Positions 1 to 8,436 of a DNA stretch of 64,000 nucleotides are shown piece by piece. The notes below the pieces were generated by a model, which was not told the DNA's origin, searched no databases, and worked only from the letters and a program-made list of their open reading frames with translations. The translations under genes were made by a program, and so were the position numbers. Where the stretch lies: assembly GCA_022449545.1 (NCBI GenBank), contig JAKUPN010000007.1, positions 1 to 64,000 on the forward strand, given 5' to 3'. This DNA is from Alphaproteobacteria bacterium. GTDB taxonomy: Bacteria > Pseudomonadota > Alphaproteobacteria > UBA6615. Position 1 is the stretch's first letter; the number at the start of each line of letters is the position of its first letter.

Positions 1-204
1 GCCCATAACAGCTTGGGTCACACACTCCAGACATTGGGGAGATTAGACGAGGCTGAAGCAAGCTTGAGGCAGGCGATAACATTTAGATCTGAATATTCCG
101 AAGCCCATAACAACATGGGTATTACCTTAAACGAACTGGGAAGATTAGAGGAGGCTGAAGCAAGCTTGAGGAAGGCGATAGCATTGAAATCTGACTTTAT
201 TGAG
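1..204 (+). repeat. 102-bp tandem DNA repeat encoding TPR units
   Basis: Bases 1-102 and 103-204 are two copies of a 102-bp unit (34 codons). Both begin gcccataac and share long identical blocks such as gaggctgaagcaagcttgag. Conservation at the DNA level suggests recent duplication or gene conversion of the TPR units. The array may continue beyond the left edge. Confidence 0.8.
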
Positions 205-981
205 GCTTTCTGGAACCTGTCTGGTATGGAAAAAACTATTCAAGGTGCTGAACATTGGGTTGATAAATGTTTGATGGTAGATACAAACTATTTGCCAGCA
301 AAATTAACAAAGGCTGCTCTAAGGTTTTATCAAGGCGATGGAGATGACTTTGATAATTTGATGAAATCTGAATTCAAACAACATAGCTATATGCGATCAT
401 TTTCTTGGGCTTTCAGCCTACCTAATATTCCTGACTTATACTTTAATAGGTGGTATTTTTTTGACGCGATTGTTAAGAAAAGTATTCGTTCAAGGCCTTT
501 TTATGAGTTTGGTGTGTGGAAGGGTGAAGCATTTAAATACCTTATTAAGTCTTTTAAAAAAGGTTACGGTTTTGATACATTTTCAGGCTTGCCTGAAGAC
601 TGGCACTCTGGAAATCGTATTGAGCCGTCGGGTGCTTATACGAGTGATGGAAATGTACCCGACATTAAAGGGGCGGAATTTATTGTAGGTAAATTTGAAG
701 ACACTTTACCAATATTCTATTCTAAGTCTCGTCCTCTAGCGTCAGTAATAAATTTCGATGCAGATTTATACTCTTCCACTCTTTGTGCTTTAAATTATTC
801 AAAACCAGTAATGGATAAACACACTGTTCTTATCTTTGACGAATTCATAATCAACGAAAGTTGGGAACAAGATGAATTTAAAGCATTAACCGAATTTGCT
901 TCCATAAATAACTATACGTATGAAGTAATTGCGATCTCATTTTTTACAAAACAAGTGGCTGTAAAATTAATTGGAATTTAA
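1..981 (+). CDS. TPR protein with C-terminal TylF-like SAM methyltransferase domain (5' end outside window)
   Basis: The reading frame is open from base 1, so the true start lies upstream of the window. The first ~70 codons encode two 34-residue tetratricopeptide repeats of the AHNNxGxxLxxLGRLEEAEAS type. After a short linker, the C-terminal ~180 residues resemble TylF/MycF-type class I O-methyltransferases: a motif I stretch FYEFGVWKGEAFKYL for SAM binding, a GFDTFSGLPEDW segment, and an acidic INFDADLYSST motif like the metal-binding aspartates of that family. The TPRs probably recruit a protein or glycan partner, and the methyl acceptor is unknown. The TPR DNA is itself repetitive (see the repeat entry). 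Domain recognition is by eye. The methyltransferase assignment is good, the substrate is not known. Confidence 0.75.
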   Translation, partial: AHNSLGHTLQTLGRLDEAEASLRQAITFRSEYSEAHNNMGITLNELGRLEEAEASLRKAIALKSDFIEAFWNLSGMEKTIQGAEHWVDKCLMVDTNYLPAKLTKAALRFYQGDGDDFDNLMKSEFKQHSYMRSFSWAFSLPNIPDLYFNRWYFFDAIVKKSIRSRPFYEFGVWKGEAFKYLIKSFKKGYGFDTFSGLPEDWHSGNRIEPSGAYTSDGNVPDIKGAEFIVGKFEDTLPIFYSKSRPLASVINFDADLYSSTLCALNYSKPVMDKHTVLIFDEFIINESWEQDEFKALTEFASINNYTYEVIAISFFTKQVAVKLIGI

Positions 982-1145
982 TGTATTACAATCGAGATCA
1001 GGGGGAGACGACTATGGTAATTGTTTTTTCATATTTCTTCAACTTAGCCTGTTTACATGTCTGAAGTTACCCCACGGAAAATGAACCTTGCGGTGCTTCT
1101 CACTGCTTGTGGGAATTTTATTATTAGTCGTATAGTTAAATAACG

Positions 1146-1517
1146 GTGACCCTTTTTCTCGCAGACATTGTTTTAGTTTTTCATTTTTGCATTGTAGTGT
1201 TTGTTGCCTCTGGATTACTTCTTATACCAATTGGTTACACCTTCCATTGGGAGTGGACTTCAAACAAGAAATTAAGAATATCCCATTGTGCTTTGATGGC
1301 GTTTGTCACGCTTGAAACATTACTAGGAATAACCTGCCCACTTACCTCTATTGAAAATAAATTGCGGGGAATCACTCAATCTGAAACATTCATCGGACAT
1401 TGGATTCAAAAATTAATTTATTGGGATTTTCCAATAGAGTTTTTCATAGTTTTATACTGTATAATATTGGGGTGGACATTTCTTATGTGGAAGATTTTTC
1501 CACCAAAAAAAACTTAA
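1146..1517 (+). CDS. DUF2784 family inner-membrane protein
   Basis: This 123-residue protein has about four hydrophobic segments. It carries the features I associate with DUF2784: an N-terminal LADIVLVFHFCIVVFVASG helix, a central CPLT motif followed by ENKLR, and a conserved FIGHW before the last helices. The family is uncharacterised and membrane-embedded. The start is a GTG; no strong Shine-Dalgarno is visible, but the predicted first helix begins right there. It is followed 40 bp downstream by a secreted protein on the same strand, so the two may be cotranscribed. Confidence 0.7.
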   Translation: MTLFLADIVLVFHFCIVVFVASGLLLIPIGYTFHWEWTSNKKLRISHCALMAFVTLETLLGITCPLTSIENKLRGITQSETFIGHWIQKLIYWDFPIEFFIVLYCIILGWTFLMWKIFPPKKT

Positions 1518-1557
1518 TACAAGATAAAGTGTGTTCATTCAGCGACAGGAGATTATC

Positions 1558-1974
1558 GTGAAACTTTCAAACTTATTTCTTGTGCTTCTAATTCTAATAT
1601 TATTTTTCCCGACCAACTCTCTCGCTCATACTAGTGGTAAAATAAACTGGGAGGAGTATAGAAGTAATTCCATCCTCTATGGACAAGTCACTGGATGCCT
1701 TATGCGGTTCAAACTATATTCAGAATTATCTGCGAGTGAGAAAATTAAAAAATCGACAATTGACATAATAGTAAATCGCATTGTTGGTGACGTTGATGGG
1801 CATTTAGGAAAACTTTATCAACTAGGTAAAGAAAGTGGGCATTTTGGCGGAAGTCCAAAGCCTTGGATAAAAATGATGTCTCAACTTAGTAAAGAAGAAC
1901 TAAAGAATAATATGGCGTGGCTGCAAACATTGACTTGTTATAAGATATTAATTGACCATAATTTTACATTTTAG
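1558..1974 (+). CDS. Hypothetical secreted protein
   Basis: I do not recognise this 138-residue protein. I chose the GTG at 1558 over an in-frame GTG at 1531 because an AGGAG sits six bases upstream and the product then begins directly with a signal peptide (MKLSNLFLVLLILILFF, likely cleavage after NSLAH or nearby). The mature part is about 115 residues, largely helical in appearance, with two cysteines (CLMRF and LTCYK) that could form a disulfide in the periplasm. A basic patch (EKIKKS) and a GHFGGSPKPW segment are other visible features. It lies between a DUF2784 membrane protein and a TPR-oxygenase, which gives no clear functional clue. Confidence 0.6.
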   Translation: MKLSNLFLVLLILILFFPTNSLAHTSGKINWEEYRSNSILYGQVTGCLMRFKLYSELSASEKIKKSTIDIIVNRIVGDVDGHLGKLYQLGKESGHFGGSPKPWIKMMSQLSKEELKNNMAWLQTLTCYKILIDHNFTF

Positions 1975-1994
1975 ATACGGTTGATAAAATATTA

Positions 1995-3278
1995 ATGGAT
2001 AAAGAAAGACAGGAAGAAATCGATAGCCTTCAAGCTCTGTACTACGAGGGTGACATGGCCGTCGTCATTCCCAAAGCCCAAGAACTTGTTCGACAATATC
2101 AAAGTGCTACTGCAATTAATATTTTGGCTCTTGCACATAAAAGACAAGGTAATATTGATCAAGCGAGACAAATTTTCGAGCAAGTACTGCTTGATAATCC
2201 TACAAATGTTCTTTTTCTAGGAAATTTAGGAAATATTTATATAGACATGGGTAAGCTTGATAAAGCAGAAGAGTGCTATGTAAAGGCGCTAGAAGAGGAC
2301 CCATCATCAATAGGTCTCTCGGTTTCACTTGCAAACGTTTATTCACTTACAGCTAGACCCAGTCGTGCGTTAAAAATTCTTCATCAGATGCTCTCGCACA
2401 AAGACAGACTAACCGATAAAGACCTCGATGATATTAATTTTAAGATTGCAGAGATTTATAGAGATGCTGGCAGCGATTTTTATGATAAAGCAATTGAGCA
2501 TTACAGTAGAAGCAGGAAGCGGTTAAGCTCCACATTGTGGTTAGAATTAATTTATAGATCAAAAGATCAAGAGACTTTTCGTTACTCAGAAGAAAAAGTT
2601 CTTAAGACAGGAGAAGTAAACCCTCTTCTGGCAGCTGTTCAAACTCATGCATCAATTCGCTATAAAATCCCTGATAGGAATTTATTTTCTAGGGATCCAC
2701 TGTCATATATAAAGCTCTCAAAGCTTAGTCCTGATGAGGGCTTTAATGACGACTTAGTTGATAAGTTGCTAAAATCTTCAAAAGATTTTGATGCGAGGCC
2801 CCAAGAATTGTTGAAGCATGGCTCTCAGACCTCGGGAAATATTTTTCTATCTTCCGATCCGGCTTTTATGACCTTGAAAACAATTATTCTTCGAAAGATA
2901 GAGGAGTATAGATCTAATTTCTCTGGATCAACTGATGGGTTTATCAGTAACTGGCCTAATAATAGTGAACTTCATGGATGGATAGTTGATATGAAAGATG
3001 GAGGTTTTCTTAAGCCACACATGCATAAGCTTGGATGGTTGAGTGGCAGTTTATACTTATCATTGAAAAAAATACCGGGATCTAACTCGGGAAATATTAT
3101 TTTTGATCTGAAGGGTGCTAGTTATCCCTCAAATTCAAAAGATTTTCCTAGTATTGAATGTAATATTACTCAAGGTGATATAGTTATGTTCCCTTCATCT
3201 ATATTTCATTACACAATAGCTTCCGAAGCAAATGAAGGCAGAATAAGTTTGGCTTTTGATGTAAAACCTGTTGATTAG
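1995..3278 (+). CDS. TPR protein with C-terminal putative 2OG-Fe(II) oxygenase domain
   Basis: The 427-residue product begins with three to four tetratricopeptide repeats (roughly residues 5-170, for example NVLFLGNLGNIYIDMGKLDKAEECY) and ends with a domain resembling the putative 2OG-Fe(II) oxygenase family PF13759. In that domain I see PHMHKLGWLSGSLYLSL, with the first iron-ligand histidine, and about 65 residues later GDIVMFPSSIFHYT, with the distal histidine, followed by an arginine in RISLAF that could bind the 2-oxoglutarate carboxylate. Such TPR fusions are thought to hydroxylate proteins or small molecules, but the substrate is unknown. The ATG start has only a weak ribosome binding site. 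Confidence 0.75.
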   Translation: MDKERQEEIDSLQALYYEGDMAVVIPKAQELVRQYQSATAINILALAHKRQGNIDQARQIFEQVLLDNPTNVLFLGNLGNIYIDMGKLDKAEECYVKALEEDPSSIGLSVSLANVYSLTARPSRALKILHQMLSHKDRLTDKDLDDINFKIAEIYRDAGSDFYDKAIEHYSRSRKRLSSTLWLELIYRSKDQETFRYSEEKVLKTGEVNPLLAAVQTHASIRYKIPDRNLFSRDPLSYIKLSKLSPDEGFNDDLVDKLLKSSKDFDARPQELLKHGSQTSGNIFLSSDPAFMTLKTIILRKIEEYRSNFSGSTDGFISNWPNNSELHGWIVDMKDGGFLKPHMHKLGWLSGSLYLSLKKIPGSNSGNIIFDLKGASYPSNSKDFPSIECNITQGDIVMFPSSIFHYTIASEANEGRISLAFDVKPVD

Positions 3279-3730
3279 CCTACGGTAAAACAACTCCATA
3301 TTACTGAGATTGGGTCTCGACTAGTCACTTTCTAAATTATTGGCAAATAGAAATGTAAATTTTATTATGCTGCTTATATGTAATAAGTTTGTCTTTTAAC
3401 TTACTGAAATCATTGATATTTCTGTGCATAGATAAATTTAACATAAATTATTCTTCGTTGATTCTTTTTAGTCTTTTTCTTACATTTAAGCAATAGTTCT
3501 ATAAACGTGAGGCACTTAGTATTATAGTAATAAGTGGGTGTAAATTTAGAGTTTGAGGCACGACTTTTGGCTGAGGGCAAGTTGAATTATTTGATTAAGC
3601 TTGTGTAAACAAAAGAGGGCAGTATTAGTAATTTCTTGTTTGGTTGCTAAATGAAGACAAATATATTGCTCTTGTGAATTGAAGCTCTGGCGTAGGCGCT
3701 CATATTTGGTCTGAATGAGGCAGGGTTGTC
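3279..3730. other. Gene-free interval before the TctBAC operon
   Basis: This AT-rich stretch of about 450 bp has stops in all frames. I see no RNA gene and no convincing terminator. It must contain the promoter region of the downstream transporter genes. A 57-codon antisense open frame near 3550-3720 lacks a plausible start and is probably chance. Confidence 0.6.
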
Positions 3731-4243
3731 ATGTTTGTCAGGTTTAACTTTAACACAATAGCCGCATTTGTTTTTATTTTGCTCTCTATAGGGCTTTTTT
3801 TGGTTATCCCTTACCAGATTGATAAGCCGCTTATTAATATAGCCGGAGTGGGTGGGTCTAATCTATCAGCGGAGTTGTTTCCAAAAATAGTTGCCGCAAG
3901 CCTATTTTTACTGGGTATATGGTATTTGATGATAAGTTTTAACATCGTTCAAAAGAATGATTTGTTAGAGCTTGATCGTGAAGCAGTTACCAATGTTCTT
4001 ATTACTTTTGTCTTAATGGGATGTTACGTTTTTCTAATGGTTAATCTGGGGTTTGTGTTAGGGTCAGCGTTAATGGTTTTAACTATGTCTACTTACTTCG
4101 GCAATCGGAATTTAATAGTCGGGCTAGCTCTAAGCATTCTACTTCCAATGTTCATGTTTTTTGTTTTCCGGCGTTTATTGCTTGTTGAATTACCTCCTTT
4201 TCCAATTGATATTTGGCCTTTAACTCACTGGTCATTGATATAG
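3731..4243 (+). CDS. tctB: Tripartite tricarboxylate transporter small membrane subunit TctB
   Basis: This 170-residue protein with about four transmembrane segments matches the TctB family by size, topology and its place directly before tctA. The N-terminal helix, a GVGGSNLSAELFPKIVAA loop and a second helix LFLLGIWYLM are characteristic. TctB forms the small subunit of the secondary carboxylate importer driven by an ion gradient. The ATG follows GAGGCAGGG. The gap to tctA is 26 bp, so the two are cotranscribed. Confidence 0.85.
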   Translation: MFVRFNFNTIAAFVFILLSIGLFLVIPYQIDKPLINIAGVGGSNLSAELFPKIVAASLFLLGIWYLMISFNIVQKNDLLELDREAVTNVLITFVLMGCYVFLMVNLGFVLGSALMVLTMSTYFGNRNLIVGLALSILLPMFMFFVFRRLLLVELPPFPIDIWPLTHWSLI

Positions 4244-4269
4244 ATGGTCTGTAATAGGAATAAAACCTG

Positions 4270-5775
4270 ATGTTTGAATCATTTATTGATGGCGTTGGTT
4301 TGGCTCTCCGGTTGGACACGATGTTATATATATCTGGTGGGCTTTTTCTAGGGATGTTTGTGGGAGCATTGCCAGGGTTCACGACCTTGATGGCCATGGC
4401 AATATTATTACCTATTTCCTTCTTTCTGGATCCATTGCTTGGTATTCCATTCTTGATAGGTGTTTATAAAGGTGGAATTTTTGGTGGTTCAATTCCTGCC
4501 ATACTTGTCTCAATGCCTGGAACGGGCGCTTCAGTTGCAACCACGTTTGACGGTCCATCCTTGACTAAACAGGGAAAAGGTCGAAAGGCGTTAGAGATGG
4601 CGCTTTACGCTTCCGTAACCGGAGATATTACCAGTGATATCATAACAATAATTCTAATTGGACCAATTGCGGCTATTGCGCTTTTGATGGGGCCACCCGA
4701 GTTGGCAGCAATTATACTCTTGGCTCTTATAGTAATATCTGCGACCTCTAGCGGGGTGTTTGTAAAAGGGTTGATAATGCTAGTTATTGGTCTGTTTCTT
4801 GCTATGGTTGGTCAAGATCCGATAGGGGCGCTCTCCAGATTTTCATTCGGCATGACAGAGATACAATCGGGAATACCCTTGCTTCCAATGCTCATAGGTG
4901 TTTTTGCTCTACCAGAGATATTTGTGAATATAGAGAAAAAAGCGAGCAAATTCATTAAAGCTGAAGATTTGAAGATAACAGGAGAACGCCTAAAATGGGC
5001 AGAATTCAAGAGGTGCTTAAGGACAATCGGCAGGTCTACTGCGATTGGTACAGGGATCGGAATGATTCCAGGCGTTGGTCAGGTAGTTGCTGCTTTTATG
5101 GGTTATGCTGCGGCCAAGAACGCTTCAAAAACTCCAGAAAAATTTGGTAAGGGTGAATTAGAAGGAGTTGCAGCCGCTGAGGCTGCTAATAATGCAGTAA
5201 ATGGACCTACATTAGTTCCTCTTTTGACCTTGGGTATACCGGGAGACAATCTAACCGTAATCCTTGTCGGGGCTTTCATCGCGCAGGGCATGCGGCCTGG
5301 GCCACAGTTAATGGAGCAACAGGGGGATTTAGTTTATGCTATTTTAGTAGCCATGATATTAGCTAACCTTCTATTTATAGTTATTGGTTATTTAGCCATT
5401 CCTTTTTTTGCAAAAGTAGTAACTATCAGAAAGAGTTTTCTTCTTCCTTTGACTTTGGTTTTTGCCTTTGCTGGGACCTGGATTTTTAGGGCACAGCCAT
5501 TTGACTTAGGGGTTTTAGTGTTTTTTGGTCTTTTTGGATATTTAGCGAAAAAACTCCAATTTGATGTAACTCCTTTGGCAATGGGGTTTATACTTGGTCC
5601 TGTTCTGGAATACTCCTTTGGTCAGTCAATTCAGCTCTCAGATGGTAATTTAATTAACTATATGCTTTATGAACGCCCCATTTCGGCAGTGATACTTGCT
5701 ATAACACCAGTGATAACTTTTTTAATGTGGCGAAGAAGTATGAGGCTTAGAGCCCAGTTTAAAGACCCCGGTTAG
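4270..5775 (+). CDS. tctA: Tripartite tricarboxylate transporter large permease TctA
   Basis: At 501 residues with about twelve hydrophobic segments, this has the usual TctA length. Family hallmarks are visible: GMFVGALPGFTTLMAMAILLP near the N-terminus, the glycine/proline-rich loop GIGMIPGVGQVVAAFMGYA in the middle, and TLGIPGDNLTVILVGAF after an AAAEAANNAVNGPTLVP segment. It forms the translocation channel that works with the TctC receptor. AGGA lies upstream of the ATG. The ligand cannot be read from the sequence; characterised systems carry citrate, aromatic acids such as terephthalate, and other carboxylates. Confidence 0.93.
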   Translation: MFESFIDGVGLALRLDTMLYISGGLFLGMFVGALPGFTTLMAMAILLPISFFLDPLLGIPFLIGVYKGGIFGGSIPAILVSMPGTGASVATTFDGPSLTKQGKGRKALEMALYASVTGDITSDIITIILIGPIAAIALLMGPPELAAIILLALIVISATSSGVFVKGLIMLVIGLFLAMVGQDPIGALSRFSFGMTEIQSGIPLLPMLIGVFALPEIFVNIEKKASKFIKAEDLKITGERLKWAEFKRCLRTIGRSTAIGTGIGMIPGVGQVVAAFMGYAAAKNASKTPEKFGKGELEGVAAAEAANNAVNGPTLVPLLTLGIPGDNLTVILVGAFIAQGMRPGPQLMEQQGDLVYAILVAMILANLLFIVIGYLAIPFFAKVVTIRKSFLLPLTLVFAFAGTWIFRAQPFDLGVLVFFGLFGYLAKKLQFDVTPLAMGFILGPVLEYSFGQSIQLSDGNLINYMLYERPISAVILAITPVITFLMWRRSMRLRAQFKDPG

Positions 5776-5891
5776 CTGATTTTAATCAGGAAAACACATG
5801 ATTCGTCCGCTGGCAATATTTTCCCTATTGCTTTAGGGTTAGAGATAACAGCGCGTCATAGGAAATAATGAAATGATAAAGGAGGAGACAG

Positions 5892-6857
5892 ATGAAGATT
5901 ATGAGTATTTCTAGGTTTCTTGTCGCGGTTCTTTTAGTTGGTGGACTGATTAGCACTGATGCCGCTAGGGCAGAGTATCCTGAAAAACCAATCACTTTAA
6001 TCATTCCAGTTGGTGCAGGTGGTTCTCATGACAGGAATGCCAGAGTATTTACGAGTGTCATACCGGAATTTCTGGGAAATGCTGTGATAGTCAAGTTAAT
6101 GCCGGGTGCCTCGGGTCAGGTCGGGACTGCAGCTGCAGCTAAAGCTAAGCCTGATGGATATACCCTGCTTTTTACTCACAACTATTTCGATCAGCTTCAA
6201 AAGCACGTGAAAAAGTTGCCTTATGATACTGACAGAGATTTTATAACTGTTGGAAAGCTTAATTCTGGAAATTTTTCATTTATCGTCATGGCAGACAGCC
6301 CATTCAAGACATGGGGGCAGTTAGTTGATCATGCAAAGAAAAATCCTGGAAAGTTAAAATTTGCTCATTCTGGACTTTGGGGGGCAGGTCATGCTCCAGC
6401 ACTTCAGCTTTTTAATGAAGCCGGTATTGCGGATAAAATAAAGATGGTTTCCTATAAAGGTGGTGGGCCATCTTTACGCGGTTTTTTAGCTCGAGAAGTT
6501 GACTTTACAGCGCAATTTAAGTCAACAATTATAGCTCAGGGTGATAAAGTGAGGGTGCTTGTTAGTGCAGGCACTAAAACAGCCTTCAAAGGCGCCCCAA
6601 CCTTCAAGGAATTGGGTTACACTGCGGATATAGGGCTTATGCACAGAGTAATAATGGCTCCTAGAAAAACTCCCGCTGACCGAATTGCCATACTTCAAGA
6701 TTCTTTGAAGAAGTTACAAAAACATAAAACTTATAAGAAACTTATTAAAGCAATAGGTGAAACAACGGACTATGTAGATGGTCCAGAATATGAAAAACAG
6801 CGTCCCCTGCAAAGCAAGGCCTATAAAGCTATGATTCAAGGGCTAATAAAGAAATAA
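5892..6857 (+). CDS. tctC: Tripartite tricarboxylate transporter substrate-binding protein TctC (Bug family)
   Basis: The 321-residue product has a signal peptide (hydrophobic core about residues 7-24, cleavage near ARA-EYP) and the Bug/TctC fold signature: YPEKPITLIIPVGAGGSHD near the mature N-terminus, a GQVGTAAAAKAKPDGYTLL segment and a PTFKELGY motif. It is the periplasmic receptor for TctA/TctB. The start has a strong AAAGGAGGAGACAG ribosome binding site. A rho-independent terminator follows immediately. No two-component regulator (TctDE) is present nearby. Confidence 0.93.
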   Translation: MKIMSISRFLVAVLLVGGLISTDAARAEYPEKPITLIIPVGAGGSHDRNARVFTSVIPEFLGNAVIVKLMPGASGQVGTAAAAKAKPDGYTLLFTHNYFDQLQKHVKKLPYDTDRDFITVGKLNSGNFSFIVMADSPFKTWGQLVDHAKKNPGKLKFAHSGLWGAGHAPALQLFNEAGIADKIKMVSYKGGGPSLRGFLAREVDFTAQFKSTIIAQGDKVRVLVSAGTKTAFKGAPTFKELGYTADIGLMHRVIMAPRKTPADRIAILQDSLKKLQKHKTYKKLIKAIGETTDYVDGPEYEKQRPLQSKAYKAMIQGLIKK

Positions 6858-6877
6858 GATGTCAGGGTCAGTTACTT

Positions 6878-6913
6878 ATAGCGCCCCATTTTTTGGGGCG
6901 CTATTTTCTTTTT
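6878..6913 (+). terminator. Rho-independent terminator of tctBAC
   Basis: A ten-base-pair GC-rich stem (6878-6887 ATAGCGCCCC pairing with 6895-6904 GGGGCGCTAT) encloses a seven-base loop and is followed by TTTCTTTTTC. It lies 20 bp after the tctC stop codon. Confidence 0.93.
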
Positions 6914-7223
6914 CATTTTAGAATTTTAAAATTTATAGAACATATAAATCATCAAGGTGTATCCTTATAATGATGATACTATGGTTTCTCATTCATTAGT
7001 TGCTTTTCCAAATGAGATAGCCGACACAGTCATGTATTTTGTCTTGCTTAAAGATGGAAAGTAATCCCGGCCAGAAACTGGTTTAACCTCTGTAAAATGA
7101 AGGATTTTAATTTTGAAATGTAACCTATGGATTACTCATATAAGTGGAATAGCGAATTTTACTAAGTGATCGATCTCTTTACTCTTTGCCATCCAATTTA
7201 TTCTTAATAAGAATGGAGTCATT
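6914..7223. other. Gene-free interval after the tct terminator
   Basis: About 310 bp of AT-rich sequence with no recognised gene or RNA. A 27-codon plus-strand frame starting at 6981 and a stop-interrupted minus-strand frame are present but match nothing I know. Confidence 0.5.
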
Positions 7224-7421
7224 ATGGAAACCAAAAAAAGATCACTTTTAAAGACAATAACCTGGCGTTCTTTTGTTTTTTTATACTGGGCAGTTTTTGG
7301 TTATATTGCCACGGGTAGTTTTACAAACGCAGGTATTTTTGGTCTAGCTTCTATAATCCCAACTTTCTTTTATTATGTGCATGAGCGTGTTTGGAATAAA
7401 GTATCTTGGGGTAGATCCTAA
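7224..7421 (+). CDS. DUF2061 family small membrane protein
   Basis: This 65-residue protein has two hydrophobic helices and the DUF2061 pattern: an N-terminal KRSLLKTITWR, a first helix, then IPTFFYYVHERVWNKVSWG at the C-terminus. The family is short, membrane-bound and uncharacterised, and occurs widely in proteobacteria. GGAG lies upstream of the ATG. It appears monocistronic. Confidence 0.85.
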   Translation: METKKRSLLKTITWRSFVFLYWAVFGYIATGSFTNAGIFGLASIIPTFFYYVHERVWNKVSWGRS

Positions 7422-7512
7422 AAGATCAAACCCATAGTATTTATTTTGAAGGATATAATTAAGAGAAAGCTCTGGGTTTATTAGAATTTCCCAAAAAGAA
7501 AGATTTATCACC

Positions 7513-8394
7513 ATGATAAAAAAAATTGGAGTTCTCGGTCTTGGACGAATGGGGGGAACGGCTGCAAGGTTATTGTTGGCTGATGGTCATGAGGTTTTTG
7601 CGGTGGATAGGCCTAGCACACGATGGTTGCTTGACGCGGGGGGAAATCTTGTTGGAAACCCTCGAACACTTGGAGAAGTGGCCGACTTAATAATTCTACT
7701 TCTCGCTCGTGAAGAAGACGTGGAGACAGCTATTTTTGGTGCTGACGGTCTTGCTGAAGGAGGGCAAAAAGGGATGATAGTTGCCGATATGGGAACCTTT
7801 GGAGTGGCATTAAAGGAACGCATTTATGAGGCGCTTACACTTTCTGGTGCTTTTGTTCTAGATGCTCCGATCAGCGGCACGCCAGATGCGATGGAAACTA
7901 AAAGGGCAGTAATCATGTTGAGCGGTGATGAGAGCGCGTGTGAGTTGATCCGACCAGTATTAGAAGTTCTGGCCCCCAAATGTAACTATGTTGGCCCCTT
8001 TGGTCATGGTATAAAACTCAAATTTGTACTCAATGCTATGGTAACAAACCATGTTTTGGTTACCGCTGAAGCTCTCAATATTGGAATTGCATCGGGGTTG
8101 GAACCTCAGCAGATAATTGATGCTGTTACATCTAGTGTTGCTACTTCGACGCAGTTTGAATTGCGCGCTCCGGTCATGGCGGCGCGGAAGTGGCAACCGG
8201 CCCCTGCGCCAGCCAGTTTGGTTGAAAAGGATACACGGTATATTGTCGAGCATGCTGAGGCATTAGGTGTAGCAGCGCCAGTAGCAGTTCTTACCCGAGA
8301 TTACTATGCGAAAGTGGCTGAGATGGGATTATTAGAAGGAGAACTATCCATCATTTATGAAGCCTTGCAAACTGATAATCGCCGTGTAGATTAG
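7513..8394 (+). CDS. NAD(P)-dependent beta-hydroxyacid dehydrogenase (3-hydroxyisobutyrate dehydrogenase family)
   Basis: The 293-residue enzyme has the family layout. The N-terminal Rossmann motif is GVLGLGRMGGTAARLL. The substrate-binding motif is DAPISGTPDAMETKRAVIML, a variant of the usual DAPVSGG. The catalytic lysine lies in GHGIKLKFVLNAM, and a helical C-terminal domain follows. Relatives oxidise 3-hydroxyisobutyrate or reduce tartronate semialdehyde or succinic semialdehyde, and the exact substrate cannot be told here. In the substrate motif the usual second glycine is replaced (SGTP), so specificity may differ. It stands alone between DUF2061 and a degraded gene, so context does not help. 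Confidence 0.85.
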   Translation: MIKKIGVLGLGRMGGTAARLLLADGHEVFAVDRPSTRWLLDAGGNLVGNPRTLGEVADLIILLLAREEDVETAIFGADGLAEGGQKGMIVADMGTFGVALKERIYEALTLSGAFVLDAPISGTPDAMETKRAVIMLSGDESACELIRPVLEVLAPKCNYVGPFGHGIKLKFVLNAMVTNHVLVTAEALNIGIASGLEPQQIIDAVTSSVATSTQFELRAPVMAARKWQPAPAPASLVEKDTRYIVEHAEALGVAAPVAVLTRDYYAKVAEMGLLEGELSIIYEALQTDNRRVD

Positions 8395-8436
8395 CTGTGA
8401 ACAATTATATTAAACCTCAATGTGCTATTGCATAAA

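Noticed and set aside
3550-3720. Minus-strand open frame of about 57 codons upstream of tctB
   Set aside because: No start codon with a ribosome binding site, and the translation resembles nothing I know. Such length is expected by chance occasionally.
6950-7190. Possible second decayed gene after the tct terminator
   Set aside because: A minus-strand frame has some protein-like stretches but several stops, and I found no recognisable motif order.
7424-7490. Imperfect inverted repeat AAACCCA...TGGGTTT before the dehydrogenase gene
   Set aside because: The loop is too long (about 50 bases) for a terminator or simple operator.
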